64,000 nucleotides of DNA from positions 62,001 to 126,000 of the forward strand of contig JAKOGH010000990.1 of assembly GCA_024811115.1 (NCBI GenBank). The letters run 5' to 3'. How positions within the stretch are numbered: the stretch's first letter is position 1; each line of letters begins with the position of its first letter. Below are positions 25,596 to 36,126 of this stretch, piece by piece. The position numbers and the translations under genes were made by a program. This DNA is from Terana coerulea. Its lineage: Eukaryota; Basidiomycota; Agaricomycetes; Polyporales; Phanerochaetaceae. The notes under the pieces are model-generated. The model saw only the letters and a list, made by a program, of their open reading frames with translations. It was not told where the DNA came from and did not search any database.

Positions 25596-26430
25596 CTATG
25601 CTGCAGTGGTCGAGCTGGAGGCCGACTCCTTTATCCCTGAAGCTCCGACTGGAGTTTCGGAGGAAGTGTTAAGGGGAGCATCTGACTCTGAAGACGGAGC
25701 AGCGAGTGTTTCTGTTTCTGCTTCATCGTCGTCGTCCATAATGTCTGTACGGCACGCACACGGTGGTCAGTTACTAGATGTACATGTGAAGTTGCACGAC
25801 TCACCGTCAGCATAGATTTCTGGATGCACCCTGAAGCAATCCTGCATCGCCTTGAACCTTTCCACGCATTCAATCCCTTTTGGCTCCTGTTCGGAGAAGA
25901 CAAAGCACGAGAATGCCTCCTTAAATTGCGGTCCACATGGGCCGTCTGCCATGCCACCAAGACAAGGACAGTCCCAGTTGATTTCACCCGTGACGGGGTT
26001 GAATGCACCTCCTCCACCGGCCTCTTGTGACTCGGCCTCAGCCTCAGCCGCGAGGGCCGTGAACGCATCCTGCTCATCTTCCGATGTGGAGGCGGTTTTG
26101 ACCTCCTCTTCCTGATGCTCTGGCTTAGGTTCTGACGCGACCGGGTCTGACGAAGCAGTAGGCTTGGGTTCTTTCGGCTTAGTCGCCGCTGGTTTCACGG
26201 CTGACGGGACTTTTCAGAGCAGTAAATTTGAGTATTGACGAGCGGTACCTACAGGACGCGACTGAATCCAACGCGATTGGCGGTGCGGACAGGGATTTCC
26301 AGGCGACGTACGCCGTCACGGCTGAAGCTCCCAAGGCCAGTCCTGCGCGGCTACGAAGCGCAGACGAAGCATGACGTGCTGAGGTATGCACGGTTCGCTT
26401 CAGCGGAAGCCTTGGTAGTATCCGCAGCAT
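25596..26430 (-). CDS. MIA40: Mitochondrial intermembrane-space import receptor Mia40
   Basis: Oxidoreductase and receptor that imports and oxidises small Cys-motif proteins in the mitochondrial intermembrane space. The N-terminus from 26430 ([20 protein letters not shown]) is a basic presequence, followed by a membrane anchor ([14 protein letters not shown]). After an intron near 26215 comes a Glu/Ala-rich linker, then the catalytic CPC in [20 protein letters not shown]. Both CX9C pairs are intact ([11 protein letters not shown] and [11 protein letters not shown]). The C-terminal exon adds an acidic Ser/Thr-rich tail ending at the TAG at 25596. An upstream in-frame ATG at 26583 would add 51 residues that do not look like a presequence start. 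I prefer 26430, which has an AAA-ATG context. Confidence 0.92.
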
Positions 26431-27005
26431 TTTGAGTAGAAGAGGAAGAGGTTTGAGAGCAAGAGGAGGATTGGAGAGCAGTGTTCGCAGCGTAAGCCCG
26501 AGTGAGCCTCGGCACGGAATAAGTTGCCGAGTTCGGCAACATCCAAGCGCCCACAGAGCGTCAACGCGCTTGCTCATGGCCATGGCCGCTCTGGCACTTT
26601 ACGCTCGTCTTACATCCCGCTTGACCAAGTTGCTCTGCTTCACAGTGTCACCACTTCGGTTTTTCTTGAATCTCACATCTTACTTTCTCTCCCTACCCGC
26701 TCGAGCTCAAGCCGTTTCGCCAGCCGACCAGACGCCTCGACTTACCAAGCACGCTTGATAATCTCAATATGTCAAGTCGATTTGGTCAGGCGGGAGGTGG
26801 AATCTGTTCGGAAGGTCTGAAAATGTGGGATGTTAGACAAATGGGCACACTCTGAATCTTGCAGCCACTGGAAGGTCACACACAAACGCCGGTGAGGACC
26901 GGGTAATAGGTGTATACTTACAACTGGCTGGTCATGAGTATATGACGCCATAGCCCCCACGGGACCCATGCGACAATTTCTCAGCTACCTCTACCTATAA
27001 CCACC
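26431..27005. other. Divergent promoter region
   Basis: Lies between Mia40 (-) and the iron-type alcohol dehydrogenase (+). The two genes diverge, so it holds both promoters. No other coding region is supported. Confidence 0.45.
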
Positions 27006-28574
27006 ATGTCCGCGATAGATTCGACTGTCTACGAGCCAACGGATTATACGGGTTCTTACGCCTGGACGAATACTCTCAAAGGCATTCAGTACGGTCCCGG
27101 CTCTATCGAGACTGCCCTGCCGAAGTTCCTGGATCTTCTGGGTGCGAAGAAGGCTCTCATTGTCACAGGGCGAAGTCTGTTCGAGAAGGTTGGTGCTCAT
27201 GATAGACTGACTGTTGTGCTGCACGACTACACGAGGCATTTACTCACGCATTGAGAGCAGACGGACATTGTCAAGCAAGTCGAGGAAATATTGAGGAAGC
27301 ACAACGCCTATGGCGGGACTTTCTATGAGATTGGCCAGCACGTTCCTATTGAAGGCATTCGCAAGGGACACAAAGCCTTCACGGATGCTGGTGCAGACGT
27401 GATTGTCGCCGTGGGTGGCGGATCTCCCGTCGATGCGTCAAAAGCGATCTTGTATCATGTGCAAAAGGATACGGGGGCCCTACGCTCAAGCAGATTGCTA
27501 TCCCTACAACTCTGAGCGCGGCAGAATATACGGTCAGTCTCTCCCTGTCTTCTCTATCGGTGACTTGTCTGGCTCAGATCAGTGTCCTACGCAAGGTAGG
27601 AGCGGGATTCACAAACGAGGAAGGCTTGAAGGTTTCGCTAAGCTCGCCAGAGCTCGCCCCGGCCGCTATCATTTTGGACGCAAATGTTACTCTCGCTACG
27701 CCCGAACGCCTTTGGTACGGTAGCCGAACTTTCAGTAAGGATTGCACTGATAAAGTGGTGTAGGCTGTCATCTGGAATGAGAGCTGTCGATCACGCTGTA
27801 GGTGAGGGCTATGCATTTATTTAAATTACTATAGACTGACGGGTCCGCCGTCTTGCATCACCAGAGAATATGTATCGCCCGCAAGTGCCTCCGCCGCTCA
27901 AGCACCTCTGTTACGCTGCCCTTTACGATCTCTTCACATACCTTCCGCTTTCCAAGAAAAATCCACAGGACATAAAGGCCCGTCAGAAGCTGCAGATAGC
28001 TTCCTGGATGAGTCTCTGGCCGCAGAAATTCGAAAAATACAGGCAAGGAGCTTATCTTGGTACAGACGATGTTGTAAAACTGACAACCAATGCAGCGCCG
28101 CTGGCTTATCCCATGCTCTCGGGCACAAGCTTGGAGCAGCGTATAGCATTCCTCATGGCATCACTTCCGTAAGTTCATATCGTCAGCCCCCATGTAACCA
28201 GTGCCTTACATCAGTGTAGTGCTTGACTTTGGCTCCAGTGGTCGCGTTGAAGGCAAAAACAGCTTCCGCAGAAGACAAAGAGTGGCTGGCAGATGCTCTG
28301 TTTTATCTGCGCAAGCCAACATCCGGAAACGTGGACAAAGACATCTTGACCCTGTCCGCTGAGATCACTAAGTAGGCCATCAATAGACTGACATATGGTG
28401 CCATTCTAACTGTCTTGATTCTGTAGCCTCGTCGACGAACTTGGTCTGAAGAGTTCATTGACAGAGTACAAGGTTCCAAGGGAGGACGTGCCTAAGATTG
28501 CGGAGAAGGCGCTAGGTCGTGCCGACGATCCTCTTCATCCACAGGTCACTAAGCTGCTCGAGGGTCTTTACTAA
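27006..28574 (+). CDS. Iron-containing alcohol dehydrogenase / maleylacetate reductase-like
   Basis: A group III metal-dependent dehydrogenase. It starts MSAIDSTVYEPTDYTGSYAW at 27006. The nucleotide-binding motif is VAVGGGSPVDASKA. Further family segments are IPTTLSAAEYT, MRAVDHAV, ASWMSLWPQKFEKY, and GLSHALGHKLGAAYSIPHG, which holds the metal-ligand histidines. The C-terminus is KLLEGLY, stop at 28574. Two oddities exist. The frame breaks by one missing G in the run 27473-27477 (DTGG to PTLKQIAIP). An intron of 53 nt, about 28034-28086, fits only as a GC-AG intron (AG|GCAAGG to TGCAG), which restores KYSAAGLSHALGH exactly. Substrate is unknown: fungal relatives reduce maleylacetate or act on short alcohols and hydroxyacids. 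Confidence 0.85.
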
Positions 28575-28718
28575 GTGCGGCGATGAAGACATGATGGTGG
28601 CGAAATGAAACCCCTGTACTATACGCACACGTCGGGCATGCACGTGTAGTTATCCAAAACCAACCATTCGCATGAGCCTTCCCGAAGCCACAATTATTGT
28701 ATTCGCGTGCCGCCTTGA

Positions 28719-29922
28719 TCACTCTGAACTATGCATCTTCTCTATCCTGTCCTCGAGAGCCCTCCAGGACGGTCTCTCCAGATCGAAGCCTTCGCCCAAC
28801 CGAGCATACGTCCCCCCACCAAGCCGTGCTACCGGCCGAAGCTTCGCTGGATTCACACACATGCCGTCGTCGCCGAGAACGGCCTCCCGAATATGAATTT
28901 TCTTGATGAGACCGAGTACTAAGGTATGCGTGACCTCTTCCGAGTCGAGGGCTGTGATGTCCATCGAGTTTGTAGAGCTGTGTAGCCTGAGGTTAAGTTC
29001 CTGAAAGGTGGGTTATGCGGAAACGTACCTCGCATTCAAACCCGACGGCACTCTCCTTCACACGCGGAGGTTTCACGCTGATCTGGACATGTGTTGCGTT
29101 AGCCTTGCTTGAACGCGAGCCAGCTGAGACGGTACATACGCTAGGTTCAGGAGTGAGCCCACTCACAACCCATTCATCGATGTGTGGAGGCGCTTCAATT
29201 GAGCACGCATTAGCGGCCTCAACTAAAGGCTCGCTGATAATGCTGACTGTAAACTCCTTAGTCGCAAGGATATTCTCCCGGCTGTCTTTCGGTTTCATCG
29301 AGCTTAAGCTGAAGGAAACGCTTAGCAATGGGGGATTGTTCGACACCTATATTCATGGAAAACTTTCGTCTCAACGAGCTTTCTAATTAACACGAGGTTC
29401 ACGTACCACAGAAAAATAACTGGGGCAATGGTGGCGTTAGCGAACATTATGACAGCAAGCATACGAGCGCAATTACCTCATAGGAGCCAGATTCCGTATT
29501 CCATCGGAGGAGAGAGTAGACACAAAGGCAATAGGCCGAGGCGTGACTGCTGAGGTCAGTATTCTGTATACGTCTCTGTCGTGAAAATGTCAGTCGCCCG
29601 AAGACCCGCCGCGACGAAGCAAAGGGAAATACCTTGCAGGCGTATCCGCCGTGCTCCAGGTCTTCCACCCTTGCTGTTCTTCCTTGTTCCAATCGCTGGC
29701 CAAGGGCGAAGCATCGCTGATGCCTTGGCCAAGGTCCCACGTCGGACAAGGTGGTTCGGTCAGAGTAAAAGTAGGCGCGGGCTTGAACGGAGGGAGCGAG
29801 GATTGCAATCTTGAGACATTCGCTCCAGTTCGTGCCATTGTGCCCTGAGCAGCGTTCGAGAGCACAGAGCGCCACTTGTGGGAGAAGCGATTGAGCATTG
29901 CGAGGTCTCTGGTGCAGACCAT
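28719..29922 (-). CDS. Flavin-reductase-like FMN-binding split-barrel protein
   Basis: A protein of the flavin reductase / DIM6-NTAB family, expected to bind FMN as a homodimer. Exon 1 starts at 29922 (MVCTRDLAMLNRFSHKWRSV) or at the internal Met at 29838 (MARTGANVSRL). The core reads RILTSAVTPRPIAFVSTLSS and NPPLLSVSFSL, then DSRENILATKEFTVSI and EPLVEAANACSIEAPP. Later come KPPRVKESAVGFECE and IHIREAVLGDDG, with a conserved RLGGGTYARLGEGFDLERPS toward the end. Introns lie near 29595, 29350-29450 and 28995. These segments in this order are typical of fungal flavin-reductase-like proteins, but the physiological partner is not known. Confidence 0.8.
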
Positions 29923-30321
29923 TTAAGAGGAAAGACAGTCGTTTCTTTGATGCGGCTGGCGTGCGGTAAGTGCGAGGTACGGTAAATGTGGGAGCTCGGA
30001 AACACCGTGGAAGTTACTTACGGTAAGTGTGGGAGTTCGGAAACACCGTGGAATTGTTTCTCCGTGTGCTGATGGAAGATCAAACGCCACGAAGACGGCG
30101 CTTACCCTCGCGTCATGGTACGTATTCACACATCCTTCCGGCTGTTCGGTGCTTGCGCTCTATCTCGGCGTGGACAAGTAACCCCAAGATATGGTGTACT
30201 AGATTATGCATTCGTAAATATTTGGAAGCTTCACAATGTTCTAGCATGTCATCCACCCCCGCCACAGTGCCTCCATGCCAGTGGACAAACCTGAAATTGT
30301 ACAGCTATGATTCGTACCTCC
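29923..30321. other. Spacer with a 41-bp tandem repeat
   Basis: Upstream of the flavin-reductase-like gene and downstream of the F-box-like gene. It holds a two-copy tandem repeat (29979-30056), described separately. No coding region recognised. Confidence 0.45.
29979..30056. repeat. 41-bp tandem duplication
   Basis: Two adjacent near-identical copies with period 41, starting at 29979 and 30020. Each contains CGGTAARTGTGGGAGYTCGG and GAAACACCGTGGAA. The copies differ at a few positions. They lie 57-134 bp upstream of the start of the flavin-reductase-like gene, so they could affect its promoter. Confidence 0.8.
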
Positions 30322-31755
30322 TCAATGCATGAATGTTCGTCTACAAAGCGCGGCGTTAATACATATGGGGCCCTCAAATTTATGATAGCTAACCTTTTCG
30401 TGATTCGGCGGTTGCAGCACCACCTTTCCCAGAAAATGGGGCGATGAGTCTTCCAGCGCCGCTTCAAGCTGATGTTGTACGACTTCATCATCCATGCCCG
30501 GGTCCCACGTAAATACAATTTCCTTGATAGTAGCGCTAGCCCCCAAGTGTTCTTCGAGTATTTTCCAATTCCAGTTCTGAAACTGAATATCAACAGAGAG
30601 ACTCTGGGAGCGACCCCAACGGGGTTTCCCAAGCAAATCAATAGTGATGCTCCGGAAATGGTTGGAAGTGATGGTACGGACTATCATAAGCATCTGAGTC
30701 GATGTGGCTCCAAAGGCTGCATCATGCCCCGCCGTAGCATATCCTTCCCGAGAGAAAATGCGGAGCCCGAAGTACAAATTCTGGAGCTCCATGCATGACG
30801 CAAGACGCAAGGTGTGTCCAGGAATGAACTGATGCACTACAAACGATAATGTCAGCATATTAGCGTACCCGGTACTCCAACACTTACCCGCATGTACTGC
30901 GCCAATAAATCCTCCAGCGGAGAGGTCGAACCCGACTTCAACAAGCGTGTTCCTCGCGGCATGGATGATATCGCCCACAAGCTGGGGGTAGACAGTGACA
31001 TCCTTGATAGGTACATGAAACAAACGTAGAGTTTGCATCGTCTGAGTGGCCTTCAGTGACTCGAAGATGTACGCGTGCACCTCGTGTGATTTGATGTCGA
31101 CCGTCTCGAGCGCTAGACCCGCAGGAAATAGGGGAGGCCTCTGCGGAGCGCGGACGGTAACCCTGTAAAACATAAGGGTCGGCGACGTATCCGCCGTTCA
31201 TGACGAACGTCTTCACATTTGGGAACCAGTGGAAGATGCCGGCAAGATCGGGAAAGTGGTGAGTGTCGCGGAATGTGAGCTCGAGAGTGGTAACGGACGG
31301 CCGTGTGAGCTCGGGGAGGGGTTGTCCGGGGGCCTTGTCCAACAGACGCTCACGAGATGGAGGGTGCGGAGCCGGCTGCAAGCACCAAGAAGGGCCACAA
31401 AGTAATCGGCTTCGAGCTGTAGCATAAGCAACTGCCCTTCCTTCGTGTGGTTCAAGCACATTTCTTCGATAGTCGAGCGGTACAACTCCCCTACAGGAGA
31501 GTGCAATAGTACATCGTGCCACTCGATAAACTTGTACCTGTCTCCATCCCCCGTCACTGTGACTTGACGGAATAAATACCGCCGAGCACATCCAGTCCAG
31601 GAGCTAGAAACTAGCGCACAGTGTGCGAGGGTAGTCTTGTCATCGGCGTGCTCCTTCAGGATTAGGTCCAAGACTTCCGGTGGGAGGGTACTCTGTCGAG
31701 GCATGGCAGTGATCGGTGTCTGAGGGAAAGAAAGGTGCGGCTGTTGAACGCTCAT
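30322..31755 (-). pseudogene. F-box/LRR-like gene with frame interruptions
   Basis: The start MSVQQPHLSFPQTPIT at 31755 is followed by an F-box-like segment, LPPEVLDLILKEHADDKTTL and ALVSSSWTGCARRYLFR. This opening is typical of the large Agaricomycete F-box family used as substrate receptors for SCF ubiquitin ligases. The later part has Leu-rich segments (RLRTLHL, then VTTLELTFRD, then TMQTLRLFHVP and LASCMELQNLYFG). The frame changes near 31345-31356 and again near 31150-31170, with no intron that fits well at either place. An in-frame intron is likely near 30836-30890. It may be a decayed family member, or an intact gene with two consensus indels. Given similar breaks elsewhere in this window, I keep both options open. 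Confidence 0.6.
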
Positions 31756-31868
31756 CGCCACTTTATAGTTGCATCACTTGATAGTACGTACAATGGAACC
31801 TTATTTGTTGGTCGCACGAGTGGCTTTCCACGTGCGATAAACAGGCCACCCACTTTAACTTCACAGCT

Positions 31869-33301
31869 CTACGCAATCACAGGTGGGAATATGGTGGCCT
31901 CACCGGCCTGGCTTCCAGCTACCTCCACGCGCATACCAGTACCAGCGGGGACACAGCCATCTCCCAGAGCTCTCTCCAATGCCACTTTTGCGCCAAACCC
32001 TGTGCAATGCATGGGGAGAATATAGGTAGGCGAAGGGCGCAGCTTCTTGGCGAAGAAGTTGACTGTGGGTTCAATGCGATCCGCCAGATCAGGGGAGCCT
32101 AAATGTAGACCACCGATGATCTAGGAAACCAGTTCAGAATGCATACTAAGCAGAGTAGAAGTTGATTGGTACCATATGAATAGGCCTCTTGAATCTTTTG
32201 ACCGCATCAGTCACAACATTGACTATGCCGGCGTGCGAACAACTTCGTACAGACAATCCAATAATGAACAAGGAGCGGCACTCAAAAAGACTGTAGAGAC
32301 ACGTACGATGAGAAGATAACCAAGCCTTTGCCGACGACGTCAACAGCCGCATAGCGCTCATCCATGATATGCTACCCAAGTTCAGTGCAGTACTTGACAT
32401 GAGCGAAGGATGTCACTGACCTCTTCGGGTACCCATCCTGCCTGACCCGTAGACGTGGTTCTCTCCCATCGCACCGCACCAAGCAGGCCTTGCTCATATT
32501 CAGTCACACGGGGTATTTCCCCGCTGACGTACACGGTGCCGCCTGCGACCGCATGCCCCTCGGCATGCTTCTCGACGACGGCGTCCAGCTGCTCAATCTC
32601 CTCAAACGTCGGGTCATCCGGCAAGCGGCCGAGCATCTTTCCTAGAGGCGCGATGCCGCGCGCTATGGGCCTGTCCGGATGTAAGTCGACGACGCAGGGC
32701 TTCGTCGAAGCGTTGGTCGCTTGCTGCCGCAGACGCAGGAAGGTCAGGATTCCGCCACTGTGATCGGCGTGCCAGTGGGAGAGCACAACGCGCTCGACGC
32801 GCTCGACAGGAACATTGAGCGAGGCGACGTTCCGAGCAATCGCTCGCGAATCTGGACCTGCGTCGAAGAGTGTGAGATGGCTCTCCGACTCTCCTTCAGC
32901 TTGAGTTTCCTACGTACGCAGAGTCAGCTGGCAACGCAAAGGAATTCCTGCAAGGCAAAACTCACGATCAAGGCTGAAAAGCCGTGGGCCCCTAGAGCGG
33001 CGAATTCGACGATGTGAGATATTAGGCGCAGCGTAGCAAGGGTTTGTGGCTCACCACAACAGTAGTTCTCAAGGTCGACGATTGGTGCACCGGTCAACTC
33101 ATCGATAGGCGGATTGCCCTCTGTAATGTGGTACCGCAATTCATGAGTGAAGCCCGGCGGCAGCTTTGTGAACCTAAAGATAGGTCGAAGGTGATTAGAG
33201 TCAGTCAGGTCCACTCGCACAGATGCAGTCCATGCATACCACTCTATCGAGTTGTCGACCAAGAAGGTCACAACCAACTTATCAACCCGCTTACTGGTCA
33301 T
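31869..33301 (-). CDS. Metallo-beta-lactamase-fold hydrolase
   Basis: A cytosolic-type MBL-fold protein. It starts MTSKRVDKLVVTFLVDNSIE at 33301. The metal-binding HxHxDH motif is present as SHWHADHSGG (about 32768-32780). Other landmarks are HLTLFDAGPDSRAIARN before it, and FSSCSHAGIVNVV and GLHLGSP with further His ligands after it. The C-terminus holds LPMHCTGFGAKVALER and ends IFPPVIA at 31869. About six exons with short introns. The arrangement resembles the archaeal and fungal homologues annotated as dihydropterin-aminobenzene-phosphate synthase-like. Substrate unknown. Confidence 0.8.
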
Positions 33302-33628
33302 GGTGGTCTATCGGAGAGCGCAGATGCCAGATTTTGCAAGACGGCGTAGATGACGTAATCAAGCCGCAGATATGCCCTCAAACGCGCATACTTTGTATTA
33401 GGACTGCGTGCGACACACACGAGTCCGCCGCTGAACATGATGCATCGATAAGCAATATGCATTGAAACAACAAGTACAGAGGCTACAAAGATGGACAATA
33501 CCCGTGGCTATCCGCTGAAATCTACAAGTTGGGAGAGAACTGGACAAATGAAGCACAATAAAATTAGGCAGCTTGACTAGAAGATGGGTTGGTTTGAGTA
33601 AAGCAATAATGACATCTATACGTGGCAC
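33302..33628. other. Spacer
   Basis: The promoter of the MBL-fold gene and the 3' flank of the Ser/Ala-rich membrane protein gene. No gene seen. Confidence 0.4.
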
Positions 33629-35064
33629 TTACGCCATTCCACCATATCCCATACCCGCCCCAGACTCGGCCAGCTTGCGCTGACGGAACGCCTGCAAAAC
33701 CAATGAGCCGGGCGCGAAGACAAAACAGGCTCCGTGCTTACCCGGCGGTACTTGGTACGCTCGTACGTGACCAAACCAACGACGATCAGAGCAATAACAG
33801 AGATGCCAGCGAAAACGGCGAGACCGATTGGAAGCACGGACAGCTGCTTGCCTGGGATCTGGAAAGGCGCTGCACTAGTGGCCGCCGAATCAGCCGCAGA
33901 CGTCCCAGAGGCAGTGGTCGAGGCTCCCGCGGCAGCATTTTCGGCCGCAGCTGAAGCAGCCGCCGCTGTGGCTGATGTGGCTGAAGCTGAAACAGCCGCT
34001 GCTGTGGCTGAGGCTGAAGCAGCGACCGTGGGGACAGCAGACGCAGCAACCGAGGAGACACCCTAGAGTCGCACGATGAGTGAGCGAAGAGATATTGAGA
34101 GCTGCAAGATGAAACATACGTTCTGAACGACACCTGATGCTGTAGCAGCAGACGCGGAAGACGCAGCTGCGGAGGTAGCCGCAGAGGCTGAAGCAGAAGC
34201 TGACGCAGAGGCTGATGCTGATGCTGATGCCGACGCCGATGCAGCGGACGAGGCTGAAGCAGCCACAGTGGGCACGGCAGAGGAAGCGATCGTAGACACA
34301 CCCTTTGGAAAGTATATATTAGAATTGGGGGACAAGTACAAGGTGCGTTGCTTACATTGGCAATCACACCGGATTCACTGGCGGCAGAAGCTGACGCCGA
34401 TGCGGTGGATTGAGAACCGACGGTTAATGTCGTAGCGGCTTGTATATCGGAGGAGCTCGCTGAATCTGTCGCCGCTGTACATACTGTCAGAGCGGTGGAG
34501 AGTAGGTTTCACGACACGGACGCACTTGCAGAGGAAGTAACAGCAGTGTCCGCGGCGCTAGCGGAAGAGGTGGCCGAGTCCGACGCAGCGGACGTAGCAA
34601 CAGAGCTCTGACTGGTCGCAGATGCACTATCCGTGGATGCTGCGGATGCAGCTGTCGAGCTGGCGGTATCCGCGCTGCTGGATGCAGTTGCTGAAGCTGC
34701 CGCGGTCGCGCTATCGCTCGCGCTGCTGCTTGAGGCTACGGGCGAGACAGTGCAGGTCTTCTCCTCTTGCACCAATGGTTCTCCATTCGCGCCGGTCACT
34801 GGGGTCATTGTAATAGTGCAAGCCTCCAGCATGGCTCCTTGCGCACTACGTACAATGTTAATTAGTGTATATACCGAGTAAAGAGGGGACGTACGTCTGC
34901 ACTACGTCTGATGTCTGAACCGTCACGGGCTGGGTAAGAGTCCCATTGGTCTGGCGGATAGCAAGAGACCTCTCCAGCCTGGGCGTAGGAACAGCATTTG
35001 TAAAGCTGATGTACGCGTTCAAGAACTGCAGGACGAGGAGGATGAGAGTCGATGGACCGAGCAT
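33629..35064 (-). CDS. Ser/Ala-rich single-pass membrane protein (cell-surface sensor-like)
   Basis: A probable surface protein. It starts MLGPSTLILLVLQFLNAYIS at 35064, a signal peptide ending near FTNAVPTPR. A short region with two Cys (ACTITMTPV, KTCTVSP) follows. Then come several hundred residues of Ser/Ala/Thr/Val repeats, encoded by GCN/TCN-rich low-complexity DNA and interrupted by several introns near 34501-34530, 34380, 34310 and 34070. The C-terminal part has one hydrophobic segment (LPIGLAVFAGISVIALIVVG), then a basic stop-transfer (TYERTKYRR) and a short Gly-rich tail ending at 33629. The layout (signal peptide, O-glycosylatable stalk, one membrane segment, short tail) resembles yeast Mid2/Wsc sensors. 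No homology can be claimed from composition alone. Confidence 0.65.
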
Positions 35065-36126
35065 CGTTGCGGATTGTAATTTCCCGGAAATCACTGGCAG
35101 GTGGATGAGAAAATGAGCGGAGACCCTGCTCCCAGTGGCCGACGAGCTGAAAGGCGACGACGAAGAGTAGAAAGGAATGGAATGGCCCCCAGGGCGAAAG
35201 GAAAGAGAGCAGCGGAACCACGGACAATTGGCGAACAGAGACAAGGAGGTGGCCACTGGCCAGGACACTTGAAGGGGAATTGTGGTCCGGCGTCTACGCC
35301 ATACCGCCCCATCAAACAGTTTATCAGAGCGCGTAACCATCTCCGCGGGCCGAAATACAAATCGAACTCTAATAGCAGTAAGAGTCTCTTCTTATCACAT
35401 CACATGTGTTACTTACTCGGCATGGCACAATGCAACCGGCATGCCAGAGACTTCACACTGCTTAGAAACAATCAATAGGCGTCCTGTAATGTTCATCACA
35501 TTCTCTCCCTCTTTACACCTACCCTCCACCTCGACAGCTGCTGTGGTGGGTAGACATGCCACACAGGCTCCTGCACAGGATATGTCTCGCCAGGAATGTC
35601 TCGCCGTTGTCAGGTTGCTCGAGTCTGGAGCGGTGAGCCCCCAGTTGCGCACAAACCACCGTTTCCATCCTCTGTTGAAGAGATTTGGAATACCCGGCTG
35701 GGCCGTTCCAGATGCTGCGGGACGGCTCCATGTAAATCTGGGCACACGCTTTCCCCGGTCTTCCTCGTTTGTTCCCACTCCTGGGCAACGCAGCTGCGTC
35801 GTGGATCGAAGCGACCATACTCTGATCTCAGCAGCGGAACGCGGACCAGTAACTATGCAACCGAAGGTTTGCCACCACGACCAAAGGGCAAGACATGAGA
35901 CCATCTCGATTCTGTGCGATCGCTCGGACCCGTGGATTCTTGTGGATGTGAAGAGTGTAGTATAGCTCTTACTTTGTAGGTGGTTGACGTTTGACGAAAT
36001 CACTTCAAATGGCCGTAGACTGAACGTGACAAGTCACTGAAATTCAAGCTTCTGGCAGGAGCTCACGATTTCATACAAGAGGTGCATAATAGAACAAGAT
36101 TATGAGCTATTCGTTGTAGAAAGACG
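35065..36126. other. Intergenic region with overlapping unexplained open frames
   Basis: Long frames occur on both strands (plus 35282-35965, minus 35413-36003). They overlap, lack recognisable domains and show no splice-supported continuation. I do not call a gene. It contains the promoter of the Ser/Ala-rich protein gene and the 3' flank of the P5 ATPase. Confidence 0.4.

Noticed and set aside
28034..28140. A frame break in the iron-type dehydrogenase near 28085
   Set aside because: A GC-AG intron of 53 nt explains the frame change exactly, so no indel is needed there.
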